A stretch of DNA of 64,000 nucleotides from NCBI GenBank assembly GCA_029532415.1, contig JAQOTA010000029.1, forward strand, positions 62,001-126,000, in the 5' to 3' direction. Positions within the stretch are counted from its first letter, which is position 1. Each line of letters begins with the position of its first letter. This document shows positions 36,338 to 46,644 of this stretch, piece by piece. The notes below the pieces were generated by a model. The model was given only the letters and a program-made list of their open reading frames with translations, did no database searches and was not told where the DNA came from. The position numbers and the translations under genes are program-made. The DNA is from Marasmius tenuissimus (taxonomy: Eukaryota > Basidiomycota > Agaricomycetes > Agaricales > Marasmiaceae).

Positions 36338-37344
36338 CTACGGTCCCAGATTGACTCGTTCGTTGAGTCGGGCTCTCTGACTAGGATGTTCTTTGTCCGA
36401 AATGCTCATAACCAAGACCGACTCGTCACGTCTTCTAATGTCAATCACACTTTCAATCCTTCCACGAGCTCCCCCATCCCAACCACCTTCCCCTAAAATA
36501 GTCGCTCTATAAGAATTCTCGTTGTTGATTGCGATTCCCAGTGCCAAGCGTACAATAATCAGAGTTGAAGTGATTCCCTAAATGCATAGTCAGCAACACA
36601 CTGGGCCGAAGTGACTTGCAGCCGAAAGTAAGGGGTTTGCTCGCCATGATGGGTACAAAAGAGGAATATAGAGCCCTAGACCCCCAGGCTATACCCAACA
36701 CAATGTCGCTGAGTGTCAAGTCGTCTGGAGATGCAATGGCTAATTTGTTGTAGGAGATATTGATGATCAACAAGACTGTAAAAATCAAGAGGGCGAGGGG
36801 GTACAATACCCCCGATTCGAGTCTCAATGGAGCTTTTGTGAGGGACAAGCGACTATCAGGTGCTGAACTTACACCTACGAGGCGTAAATAATTCTTCTAT
36901 ACATCTTTTGAATGGGCTGCTTGAGGACCTTAGACACCTGATGGCTAATATAAAACACCCGCCCAGCTATCATGGAAATAGGAATGTCTCTCAGAAGTGC
37001 TTACAAGGGGGAGCGGAAATATAAAATCACCTATCATCAAGCTCAGGAACAGATTACTGCACATGTTTCCTACCAAGAAACATAGCAGAACAATTGACTG
37101 GGGCGTGAGTTTCAGATTGTCCGAGGATTCAACGACAACATCAGTGAAGTTATTGACACTGGGTGCAGGATCACATAAGTTTCGAGGGGTATTTGAGATT
37201 GACGCTGAACTTTATTTGGGGAGATCTCAGCACAAGTCGTGAAACAAAGGAAACTTGGTAGAGGAGTCCATGTAAGATCATTATGATGATTCCCAGTAAT
37301 TGTACCCGTTTTCATTGTAATGATTTGGATTCCCTGGCCAATAC

Positions 37345-39062
37345 CCACCCAGTCCCACTACCATTAATGATTCTTTTTGAGATTGGGTAGGCCTTTCCTA
37401 CATTAATGATCCCCACTACCCTAGTGCCATGCCTTGCAGCAACCCACCTATCAATTCATTAATGGACACCCTTCAAGATACACGTTCATCAATTCTGATA
37501 TCATTGATGACTTTTTAGAAGCAAGAGCTGCGGCCAGCACTCTGCCAATATGGGTTGTTGTCCCGGGGGCCGGGTAGGTCCCAGTAGGTCCCATCTTTCG
37601 CCCTGCACTGGTGTTTCAGTTCGGACCACTCGGCCTGTCTCTGGCTTGTGGTCCTTGGTCAAAAACTTGCAATTGATCTTACCGCGTCGCCATCATTGCT
37701 TATACAGTCTGTGGCCTTTTGTCTTCATGATCAATGATGGATTACCCGGTCTGATGTTGAAATGTTCCATATGTTTGGCACAGTGATTCACCTCCCAGCT
37801 CATCATTCAATTGTCTCCTGGGCATTCAGCCTTCGCTGAGATAGGTTTTATGAGCCATTCAACATGAGGGCATGATGAAATTTCCATACGTACTCACCTG
37901 TGCCCCAGAGGTTGAAATTTTGGATTTAATGCTCAATTGCCTTTGAAGTACTCATGTCTTATTTGTGGGCATTACGGGGCACCTTAAAACTTATATATGT
38001 CTTTGGGTTGAACCAATTGCTTGTACGCAAGTTGTATTTATAGAGGTGGGCCAGGATTTCTTTCGAGATGACCGGGTATTTCAATTTAGGTCCACGAACA
38101 AGCCCTTCGGGCTTCTCAGATAAGTTCATGAATTTTATTTCAGGACTTAGAACTTCAAAACTTGAAAATGTAAGCATGAGGCCATGAGATAGAAAATATT
38201 CTCAAGTCAAGGGTATTTTTTCCATATTGATTAAATGGTGGTAACGACCAACTTGGTTGTACCCGCCAATATAGCTCTATAGACAGATACTTGGCACTTT
38301 GCTCGAAGCATGTGTTGGTCAGAAATTCCCATGGCATGGGTGTTCCTCGGATGGAAACCCTTTGGAAACAGAACCAGTGGATCCAATGACCTCTTAGATA
38401 CATACACTAGAGGCACAGAGCTCTGGGATGACAGTGGGCTACAGCAAAATGAAACTCATCGCCGATGGCTGAGGCGTGGGAGCAAGTTTTTTTTTCTGTT
38501 CTGGCTATTTCTCCCGTTCCCCAAAGAAATGGCCATTGAAAAATAGACGGAAATGAAAATCAGCTGTGCTCGCTATACTCCAGGTGTTTATGGTGATGTG
38601 GAAGCAGTGGTAACAATCCAATATTCATTGACCCAACATTGTGCCGCACTGACAAATCTCCATATGCCAATCAACTCTACAATCTACGAACAAAACCTGA
38701 TTTCATCCTCAAGTGTAGGTATCCTGTTGACTCTCTTCATTGCCTGTGAGCCTAGTATTCTGTGGGTGGACGAGAAGGATAAATTGATATATCCGGGCCA
38801 GTGGATGTTTGGTGCCAATCTGAGCCAGCTATATCAATGAGCCTATGCATATCAAACACTTGTTGACGCCGCCGAAGTTCAGTAATGCAAAATGAGCTTG
38901 CTTTTGTATGTATCATTGATGAAAAGGAAACACTGACCGTTTGGTTCATGATTCCATTAATGACCAAGGACTAGAGGGGAGCTCAGAGGAGACACCCTGG
39001 CAAACATTAATGAAATTGAGAGAGGGTACAGGTAGGTGCAGGCAGGACAAGCTTGACCTGGA
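37345..39062. other. interior of the CACTG element
   Basis: Frames at 37550-37786 and 38553-38840 are open but have no recognisable domain. CATTAATG occurs at 37362, 37401, 37457, 38955 and 39005, with the sixth beyond the copia insertion at 45408. Otherwise unexplained. Confidence 0.5.
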
Positions 39063-39067
39063 CCATG

Positions 39068-39388
39068 TGTTGAATCCATGGACTATAATTAGATCCTGGT
39101 ATATCCGAAGTCCCGGTTCATACTTCCCGCCATTGTATTATGCGGGACAATGCATTCGCTATTGTTCCATTCTTCATTGTTCTATATGCTCATATGTACA
39201 ATTCCTATTGTCGTCCTTATATGGTAGTTCTATTGTCTCTACATGTATATAAGCTCGTAGTTCTCTACTTGAATCTACAGTGTGCTTGAGCTTCTACGTC
39301 TTGCCTCTACCTCTCTAAACTCCTCTCTGGTAAGTAGTAGTGTAGCCATGTTGTAGTCCTCTGCGCTAGGCGTCATGCCGGCTCATCA
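39068..39388 (+). repeat. 5' LTR of copia copy 2
   Basis: 321 bp, TGTTGAATCC...GGCTCATCA. A TATATAAGCTCG box near 39245 is the likely promoter. Abuts CCATG at 39063-39067. Confidence 0.95.
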
Positions 39389-39403
39389 GGTTATGGGCCC
39401 CGG
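39389..39403 (+). other. primer-binding site (initiator tRNA-Met anticodon arm)
   Basis: GGTTATGGGCCCCGG follows the 5' LTR directly. It is complementary to the anticodon arm of initiator tRNA-Met rather than to a tRNA 3' end, as in Drosophila copia. Copies 1 and 3 carry the same site. Confidence 0.75.
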
Positions 39404-39687
39404 TTAGCCCGACTACAATGACGAGCGCCTTTACGGCTGCTGTCAGCGACGAGCGCCCCTAGGCTGCTGTCATCGGCTAGCTAGGCTAGACCTGCATGTT
39501 GCCATTGACCTCTTAATTGAGTGCTTGATCTATGGCATTGATGTACGTCCTTCGACGACATCGGATCTCAAGGATCCAATGCTCCTCGTTGAGCATAGCG
39601 CCTTGATGGCTGCTCCCTGTGTTGATTAGACGCATGCTGATGCTGTCTTTTCTAGATCCAACACAAATCTCTCAACCTCTTACTACC

Positions 39688-42600
39688 ATGTTTGACGTTA
39701 AGAAATACTTCTCTGGTCGCTTCGACGGCACCAACTTCAAACAGACCTACTACAGCGAGATGGAAGCTGTGTGCAAGACCCAAGGTCTTTACGGTCATCT
39801 CACTGGTCAAGAACCACGTCCCTCCATGCCCCTTGGCACTGTGACTAGCCCCGCAGGGGTTACTCCTGTTACCCGTGCCACCGTCCCTCCTGAGGAGCAC
39901 GCTGCCTGGGTCAAGGAAAGTCTTGCTTGGGACAAGGAAGATCTCCAGCTCATGGGAATCATCCAGATCACCACCACCAAGGAGGTCTTCGATCTGATCA
40001 AAGACATGAACGCCGAAAAAGCTTGGGAACAGCTGAATGACACCTACGGCGAGCCCCCTTTGTCTGCCATCCATGGCAACTTTGTTAAACTCGTCTCTTT
40101 CAGACTTACCACCTCTCATCCCCAAGCCGGCATCGCCAAGTTCAAGTCCTACATCGAACGACTCTCCGAGGTAGGAGTGGTTCTCCCTGAGTTGATCAAG
40201 TCCCTCTTGCTCATTGCCGCTATTCCTCCCGAATGGGACGCCGCCTCATCTAAAACCCTTCATGACTACGTCAGGGATCCCGAGGATGAAAACTGCATCA
40301 CTGTTTTGAAAGTCCATGATGCCATCATGGTCGAGTACGAACGCCAGAACCCTCAGCTCGCTAACCGCCTCTCTGCGGTGAAGCATGCTGGTAATCGTGA
40401 ATTATCGTTCGGTCAGCAGCAACGCCCGCAGCAGCAACGTCAGCAGCGTGGGTATCAGCAGCAGACCAACACCCGTCCACCACAGCAGCAGCAGCAACGC
40501 CAATCTTCGAACCAGAACAAGGGTAAGAAGAAGAAGCAGCAGCAGCGTGGTACCCGCGGTGGTATCAACCAGCACCAGGGTCCCGGCAACGCCGGTGGTA
40601 ACAGCGGTAACAATCGGTCTCATGGTCACTCCCATCTTGCGTCCTACGCATCCGTCGTCGCTTCCCCTCCTCCTGTCCGTTCTTACTCCTCGATCACTGA
40701 CCGCAGGGAACGTATTGCGTTGAACGCAGTCAACAACTCCTTGCGCGCCAAGATTGCCATTGGCCCTCCTAGCCGTGCTAGAGGATCACCGCCCCCAGCG
40801 CACTTCACTGGTCACTGGGACAAGTCTTGTGACAGCACTGTCGCTCCCGCTGTCAAGAAGAATCCAGCTGCCATGCAGTCCTTCACCGGCTTCAAGCCAT
40901 CCGAGTCAGTATTTGATGATGTACGTGAAGCACGTTCACTTGCTGACAGACTTGGTGTCCCTAAGACGGCGCGGCATCTCAAACCGTTCGAACAGATCGT
41001 CACGTCCGCCGCCAATCGTTCGCTCCAGGATCGTATCTCGAAGCCTGGTTGCTCGTACAAGCGAGTTCTGGAGGACGATTCGGAAGATGAAGGAGCCGGA
41101 TGTCCTTCTTCTACTTCTTCTAAACATGCTCGCAGCACTGATCCTGATGAAGATGTAGAAATGGACTGGGGATCTGACGATGGTATGGACGATATGACTT
41201 CTCTATTCGGTAATGATGTTGACAACGACATTGCCGAGGCTGCAGGAGTAGAGGATGTCCCGGATGACGTCTCTCTTGGATCGTTCCACGATGACAGGCA
41301 AGTACCATATCTTGACCTGCTTTCCCAAGCTGATGCAAACCTACAGCGCTGCTCTCAACTAGTTGGTATCAGTAGTGTGTGCGGTAGTCGTAGTGATCTG
41401 GTATCACTTTTAAATTTTTGCAATGCTATTTCGACCCACTTTGTGGGATGTACTCAATGTAAGGGAAAGAAAAGTGTGAACAACACACAGGGTTGGCTGC
41501 TTGATTCTGGTGCCTCCTCTCATTTCACGAATGATTTGAATGATTTTGCTGAATATGAATCGCTTGATGGTCCTATCGTAAATACTGCGAATAAGGGCAA
41601 CCCTATACAGATCAAGGGTAAAGGCACTGTCTTCATTAAGCATAATGTTGAAGGACATGACAGGAAACTTACTGAGCGCGTTTCGCGACTCTATCCTGTC
41701 TATTACATACCTCAATTGGACATACGTCTACTATCAATGGGAGAGTTCCTTCAAGATGGTCTATCAATTCGTGGAAACGCGAAGAAGTTAGCCTTCTACT
41801 CATCACAGCGACAACAGTTGCTTGTTTCCTACCCTCATATGCCTGGTCAAACCATTTATTGGGTACACTCGCGGAAAGCATCTGCTGAGGTTTTAATGGC
41901 CAAGTCGGTCGTTTACAACGTCGACTACGATATTGAGCACAGACGCTTTGGGCATCCGTCGGATAAAGCCCTGAACAAAGCTTGGAAACATACACAAGGT
42001 TTCCCACTTGACCTTAAGATGCCTACTAAGAAGACACCTCTGTGTCGTGGTTGTGCTGAAGGCAAGATGCATGAAAAATCGTTCCCCAACTCTACAACGA
42101 GAGCTTCTAAACCGTTTGAACGTATACATTTGGATTTGAAGTCGTACCCGGTTGAATCGTATCACCGGTACAAGTACTACATCTCTTTTCTCGATGACTG
42201 CACGTCCTACGTTTGGACCTCCAAGCTCAAGACAAAGGACAAAGCAGTACCCGCTTTGAGGGACTTCCTTACCATGGTCAAGACGCAATTCAATGCTGTT
42301 GTCAAGACCTGGATGTCCGATAAAGGGGGAGAGTACAAAGGAGATAAGTTCGATGCGGTACTGAAAGAGTATGGGATCCAGAGGGATCAAAGCATACCGT
42401 ACACACCACAACAAAACGATCGTGCTGAACAATTCAACAGGACTATTCACGAGAAGGCTGAAGCTCTTCGTTTTGAAGCTTGTATGCCTCAGTCCTGGTG
42501 GGAATTCTGCCATGTGCACGCCGTCCACCTCTACAATCGCACTCCTGTGCAACGTTTGAGCTGGCAAACTCCGTTCAAAATGCTTTACGGCGAAGCACCT

Positions 42601-45035
42601 GATGTTTCACATCTCCAAGTATTGGGTTGTGCAGCCTACGTATTCATTCCTGAAGATCGTAGGAAGAATAAGCTCGCTCCTCGTAGTGAGTTGATGACTT
42701 TCATCGGCTACCAAGATGGGATGAAAGGCTTCCTGTTCATGCGAAGTAATAATTCCATATTCAAAGGTAGCACTGCACTATTCGATGAGACGTTATACAA
42801 TAAGTGTCCTGATGCCAAAACTCGTGGCTTCACACCTGTTGGTAGTGAACCACTTACTTTGGGTGAAAATCCCAACATTCCTTCGGAAGATGAAGACTCT
42901 GATGATGACAGTTTTGATACTCCATTACCAGATCTCAGACGTCGCTCCGAACCTTCTAAGAGATCAGAACCTCAGGTTGACGAACCTGCAGGTGGCCCTG
43001 CGCCAGGGGATTTGCCACTCCCTCAATCTGGTCCTCCAACGCCTCCAGGCGAACCCGCCGTTCCTCCGCCTGCACCAGCAGCGGATGGTCCACACTGGTC
43101 TTCGAGGCAGCGGAAGGGTACAACGCAACCTGGTAACATATTTGGGGAACAGTGGAACCCAAATAAACCCTCAGAGATTGTTCGCGACTTAGAGAACAAA
43201 AATACTTGGAGACACATCACTGGAGATAAAGAACCTTCACATCCAGTTGATCGTCCTAGCTCTTCGCGATCTAGGAAAGGCAAAGGTGGTAAAAAGGGGA
43301 TTCCTGGTCCACTTCCGCCTCCGCCTGCTCCAGAACCTAGTGGAAGCACCACTGAGTCACATGAGGAAGAAAGCGTAGTCAAAGGACTAACCCAAGAAGG
43401 GGAGTAGGATTTGTGATTTACCTGTTGAACAATGCCGTTCCAGTTCACGATTCGCTTCCAACGTCCGATACTCCTGATTTCTCTAACATCAGAGAGTGGA
43501 CACTCCGCGATATTCTAAAGTTGCCTGTCGAGCAACAGAAGGAATGGAAGAACGCTTGCCACGAAGAACTTGAGGTACTTTGTAAGCGCAAGGTCTTCGA
43601 ACTCTGCGACTTGCCTAAAGGTCGCAAAGCCATCAAAAATAGATGGGTCTTCGACGTTAAGTCGAATGGTCGCAAGGAAGCAAGACTTGTTGCCAAGTGT
43701 TTCTCTCAGGTCGAAGGTGTCGACTTTGATGAGATCTTCTCACCAGTTGTTCGTTATGAGACTGTTCATATGATGCTTGCTCTCGCAGCTCTCAAGAACT
43801 GGTACATTACTTCTGTTGATGTTAAGAACGCCTTCCTTTATGGCGATCTCGTTGAGGAGATTTACATGGAACAACCTGAAGGCTTCAAAGTCAAGGGCCA
43901 AGAACGTAAGGTACTACGCCTGCATCGTGCATTATATGGACTGAAGCAAGCTGCCCTTGAATGGTGGCGAACTCTCAGCTCGTCCATGGAAGTTTTAGGC
44001 TTCAAACGCCTGACTTCTGATGCTGGACTCTTCATCTGCAAAGATCCGAAGAGTGGTGAAGTTGTGTATGCAATCATCTATGTTGACGATGCACTCTTCA
44101 TGGGTCCTAACAAAGCTTTTGTTGACAAGAAGAAAGCCGAGTTCATGGCTCGATGGGAATGTCGTGATATGGGCAATGCTAGCGAGTTTCTCCACATGAG
44201 CATTCGTCGCGAAGGCAATAAGATCATGATTGACCAGAAAGATTATCTGAAGAAAGTCCTTGAATGTTTCGGGATGCAGAATGTGAAAGGTGCTCCTACG
44301 CCCTTACCTGCTGGCTATGTGCCAACTCCCAACGATGGTCCAGTCAATCCTGCCATTCGCTCCAGATTCCAGTCTGTGATTGGGTCGCTTCTGTACATTG
44401 TGCTGGGCACACGTCCTGATATTGCCTATGCAGTTACGAAGCTTTCCCAGTTCTCTTCTAATCCAACGAAGGAACACCTCGATAAAGCACTCTACATCTG
44501 CCGCTATCTTGCTGGCACATCAGATTATTCACTCGTATACGATGGTGACTCTGATGGAGGTCTTCTTGCATTCACAGACTCGGATTGGGCTGCCGATCCC
44601 ATCAAACGCCGTTCGATCACTGGCTACTTCTTCAAGTTAGCAGGCGGCATCTTCTCGTGGCAATCACACGCCCAGAAGACGGTAGCTCTTTCTTCCACTG
44701 AAGCTGAGTATATGGCACTGTCGGATTGCAGTCGTCAAGCTTCCTGGATAAGATCGCTACTCTCTGAACTTGGAATCGACTTAGGTCCTATTCCAATCTA
44801 CGGAGACAATCAGGGCTTGATCTTCATTGCATCTAATCCGGTTCAAGAACGCCGAACCAAGCACATCGATATTCGATATCATTATATTCGATCGTGTGTT
44901 GAAGATGGCAAAGTCGAATTATTCTTTATTGAAGGAGTCTATAATCCCACAGACATGTTTACGAAGAATCTCGGACATGAGAAGTTCTCACGGTTCAGAG
45001 ACCACCTTGGACTTAAATTCTATTCGTCCACTTGA
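39688..45035 (+). pseudogene. copia gag-pol polyprotein, copy 2 (one frameshift)
   Basis: Starts at ATG 39688 (MFDVKKYFSGRFDG). Gag runs to about residue 250, then a Gln-rich basic region, a CTQCKGKK Cys pair and protease (LLDSGASSHFTND). Integrase follows with HRRFGHPS...CRGC and MSDKGGEYKGD, then QQNDRAEQFNRT. A Pro-rich linker ends at TAG 43405-43407. The stop results from a run of four G (43399-43402) where copy 1 has five and remains open. The second frame continues to 45035 with reverse transcriptase (YVDDALF) and RNase H (TDSDWAAD, SSTEAEYMAL). A normal element of this family would make one Gag-Pol polyprotein, as copia does. A sequencing error in the G run is possible. Confidence 0.92.
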
Positions 45036-45078
45036 TTCGCTCAGATGCGCTTTTTCAGCTGCACTTGGCGAGGGGGTG

Positions 45079-45399
45079 TGTTGAATCCGTGGACTATAAT
45101 TAGATCCCGGTATATCCGAAGTCCCGGTTCATACTTCCCGCCATTGTATTATGCGGGACAATGCATTCGCTATTGTTCCATTCTTCATTGTTCTATATGC
45201 TCATATGTACAATTTCTATTGTCGTCCTTATATGGTAGTTCTATTGTCTCTACATGTATATAAGCTCGTAGTTCTCTACTTGAATCTACAGTGTGCTTGA
45301 GCTTCTACGTCTTGCCTCTACCTCTCTAAACTCCTCTCTGGTAAGTAGTAGTGTAGCCATGTTGTAGTCCTCTGTGCTAGGCGTCATGCCGGCTCATCA
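45079..45399 (+). repeat. 3' LTR of copia copy 2
   Basis: 321 bp, preceded by GCGAGGGGGTG and followed by target duplication CCATG. Differs from the 5' LTR at about four positions. Confidence 0.95.
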
Positions 45400-46024
45400 C
45401 CATGGTCCATTAATGAGAATAGTCATAAGGGAATCCCCGCCAATCATTACAATGAAATGGGGCACAATTACTGGAATCATTATAATGATGTTACATGGAG
45501 TGTTGCTTGGTACCGGAAATAAGTGAAATGTGATAGAAATGCCAGATTTGGAATTTCTATCTCATTTCTCTCCTATATGGGTTGAGTTTGAATCAAATAT
45601 CTCCTGCATAGACTACGGAAGTTATGTTTGATTCTCCCTAAACAAGTTTTTGCATATGTTTTTGATTTCTCCTCAAAACTTGCGAGATCCTGCACCCAGT
45701 GTAAGTGAAAAGTTATAGCTTTTCCCTGAAAAATGAGTCATTGTAAGGCAACCTAAAACTGGGGTTTTTTATAGAAGTAAGTTCTCAAAGTGGACACATG
45801 ATGAATGTCATTGAGCTCAGTACTTACTCATGTTGCCAAAACAGAGAAAACCTGGAAAAACTATTGTCCGCACTTGGGATCCCCAGATTAAATAGCATCT
45901 CCAGAGCTATATAGATGCCGCGGAGTGAGCCAGGAGCAATTGATCAAGATAAGGACCAACTTACAAGTGTAGCATCAGTAAGAACACTGGCAAATTGAAG
46001 TGAATTCAGCCTGAACAAGACATC

Positions 46025-46345
46025 TGTTGAATCTGTGGACTATTATTAGATCCTGGTATATCCGTTGTCCCAGTTCACTCTTCCCGCCATCATATTATGC
46101 AGGACAATGCATTTGCTATTGTTTCATTGTCTATTATTCACTATGCTCATATGTACAATTTCTATTGTTGTCCTTATATGGTATTACTATTGTATCTACA
46201 TGCATATAAGCTTGTAGTTCTCTACCTGAATTGATAGTGTGCTTGAGCTTCTACGTCTTGCCTCTATCTCTCTAAACTCCTCTCTGGTAAGTAGTAGTGT
46301 AGCCATGTTGTAGTCCTCTGCGCTAGGCGTCATGCCGGCTCATCA
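46025..46345 (+). repeat. 5' LTR of copia copy 3
   Basis: 321 bp, TGTTGAATCT...GCTCATCA, followed by AGTTATGGGCCCCAG, a diverged initiator-tRNA primer-binding site. Confidence 0.95.
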
Positions 46346-46644
46346 AGTTATGGGCCCCAGTTAGCCTGACTACAATAACGAGCGCCCCTAGGCTGCTGTT
46401 AGCGATGAGCGCCCCTAGGCCGCTGTCATTGGCTAGCTAGGCTAAACCTGCATGCTGCCATCAACCTCTTAATTGAGTGATTGATCTAAGGCATTGATGT
46501 ACGTCCTTCAACGACATCGGATCTCAAGGATCCAATGCTCCTCATTGAGCATAGCGCCTTGATGGCTGCTCCCTGTGTTGATTAGACACATGCTGATGCT
46601 GTCTTTTCTAGATCCAACACCAAACTCTAAACCTCTTACAAACC

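Larger units (their letters stand above)
39068..45399 (+). mobile_element. Ty1/copia LTR retrotransposon, copy 2 (nearly intact)
   Basis: 6332 bp. The 5' LTR is 39068-39388 and the 3' LTR 45079-45399, both 321 bp, with about four differences by my count, so insertion is recent. Perfect target duplication CCATG at 39063-39067 and 45400-45404. The primer-binding site GGTTATGGGCCCCGG begins at 39389, and the polypurine tract GCGAGGGGGTG ends at 45078. It is inserted in the CACTG-ended element. Only one frame-breaking change was found in the coding region. Confidence 0.97.
37157..45701. mobile_element. CACTG-ended DNA transposon (CACTA-like), non-autonomous
   Basis: Long imperfect terminal inverted repeats begin CACTGGGTGCAGGATC on the left and end GATCCTGCACCCAGTG on the right. 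A second well-matched stretch lies further in (left 37266-37340, right about 45425-45500). Flanking triplets are TGA and TAA; copy B has TAA at the matching point, so a 3-bp TAA target duplication with one change is likely, as expected for CACTA elements. Without the copia insertion the element is about 2.2 kb. The 37345-39062 interior has no transposase. Six copies of the palindrome CATTAATG lie near the ends. Confidence 0.7.

Noticed and set aside
37250..45514. Inner inverted-repeat pair flanked by CTTGGTA as a separate 7-bp-duplication transposon
   Set aside because: The inverted repeat continues outward to CACTG...CAGTG on both sides, and CTTGGTA belongs to the repeat arms. It is one element, not two.
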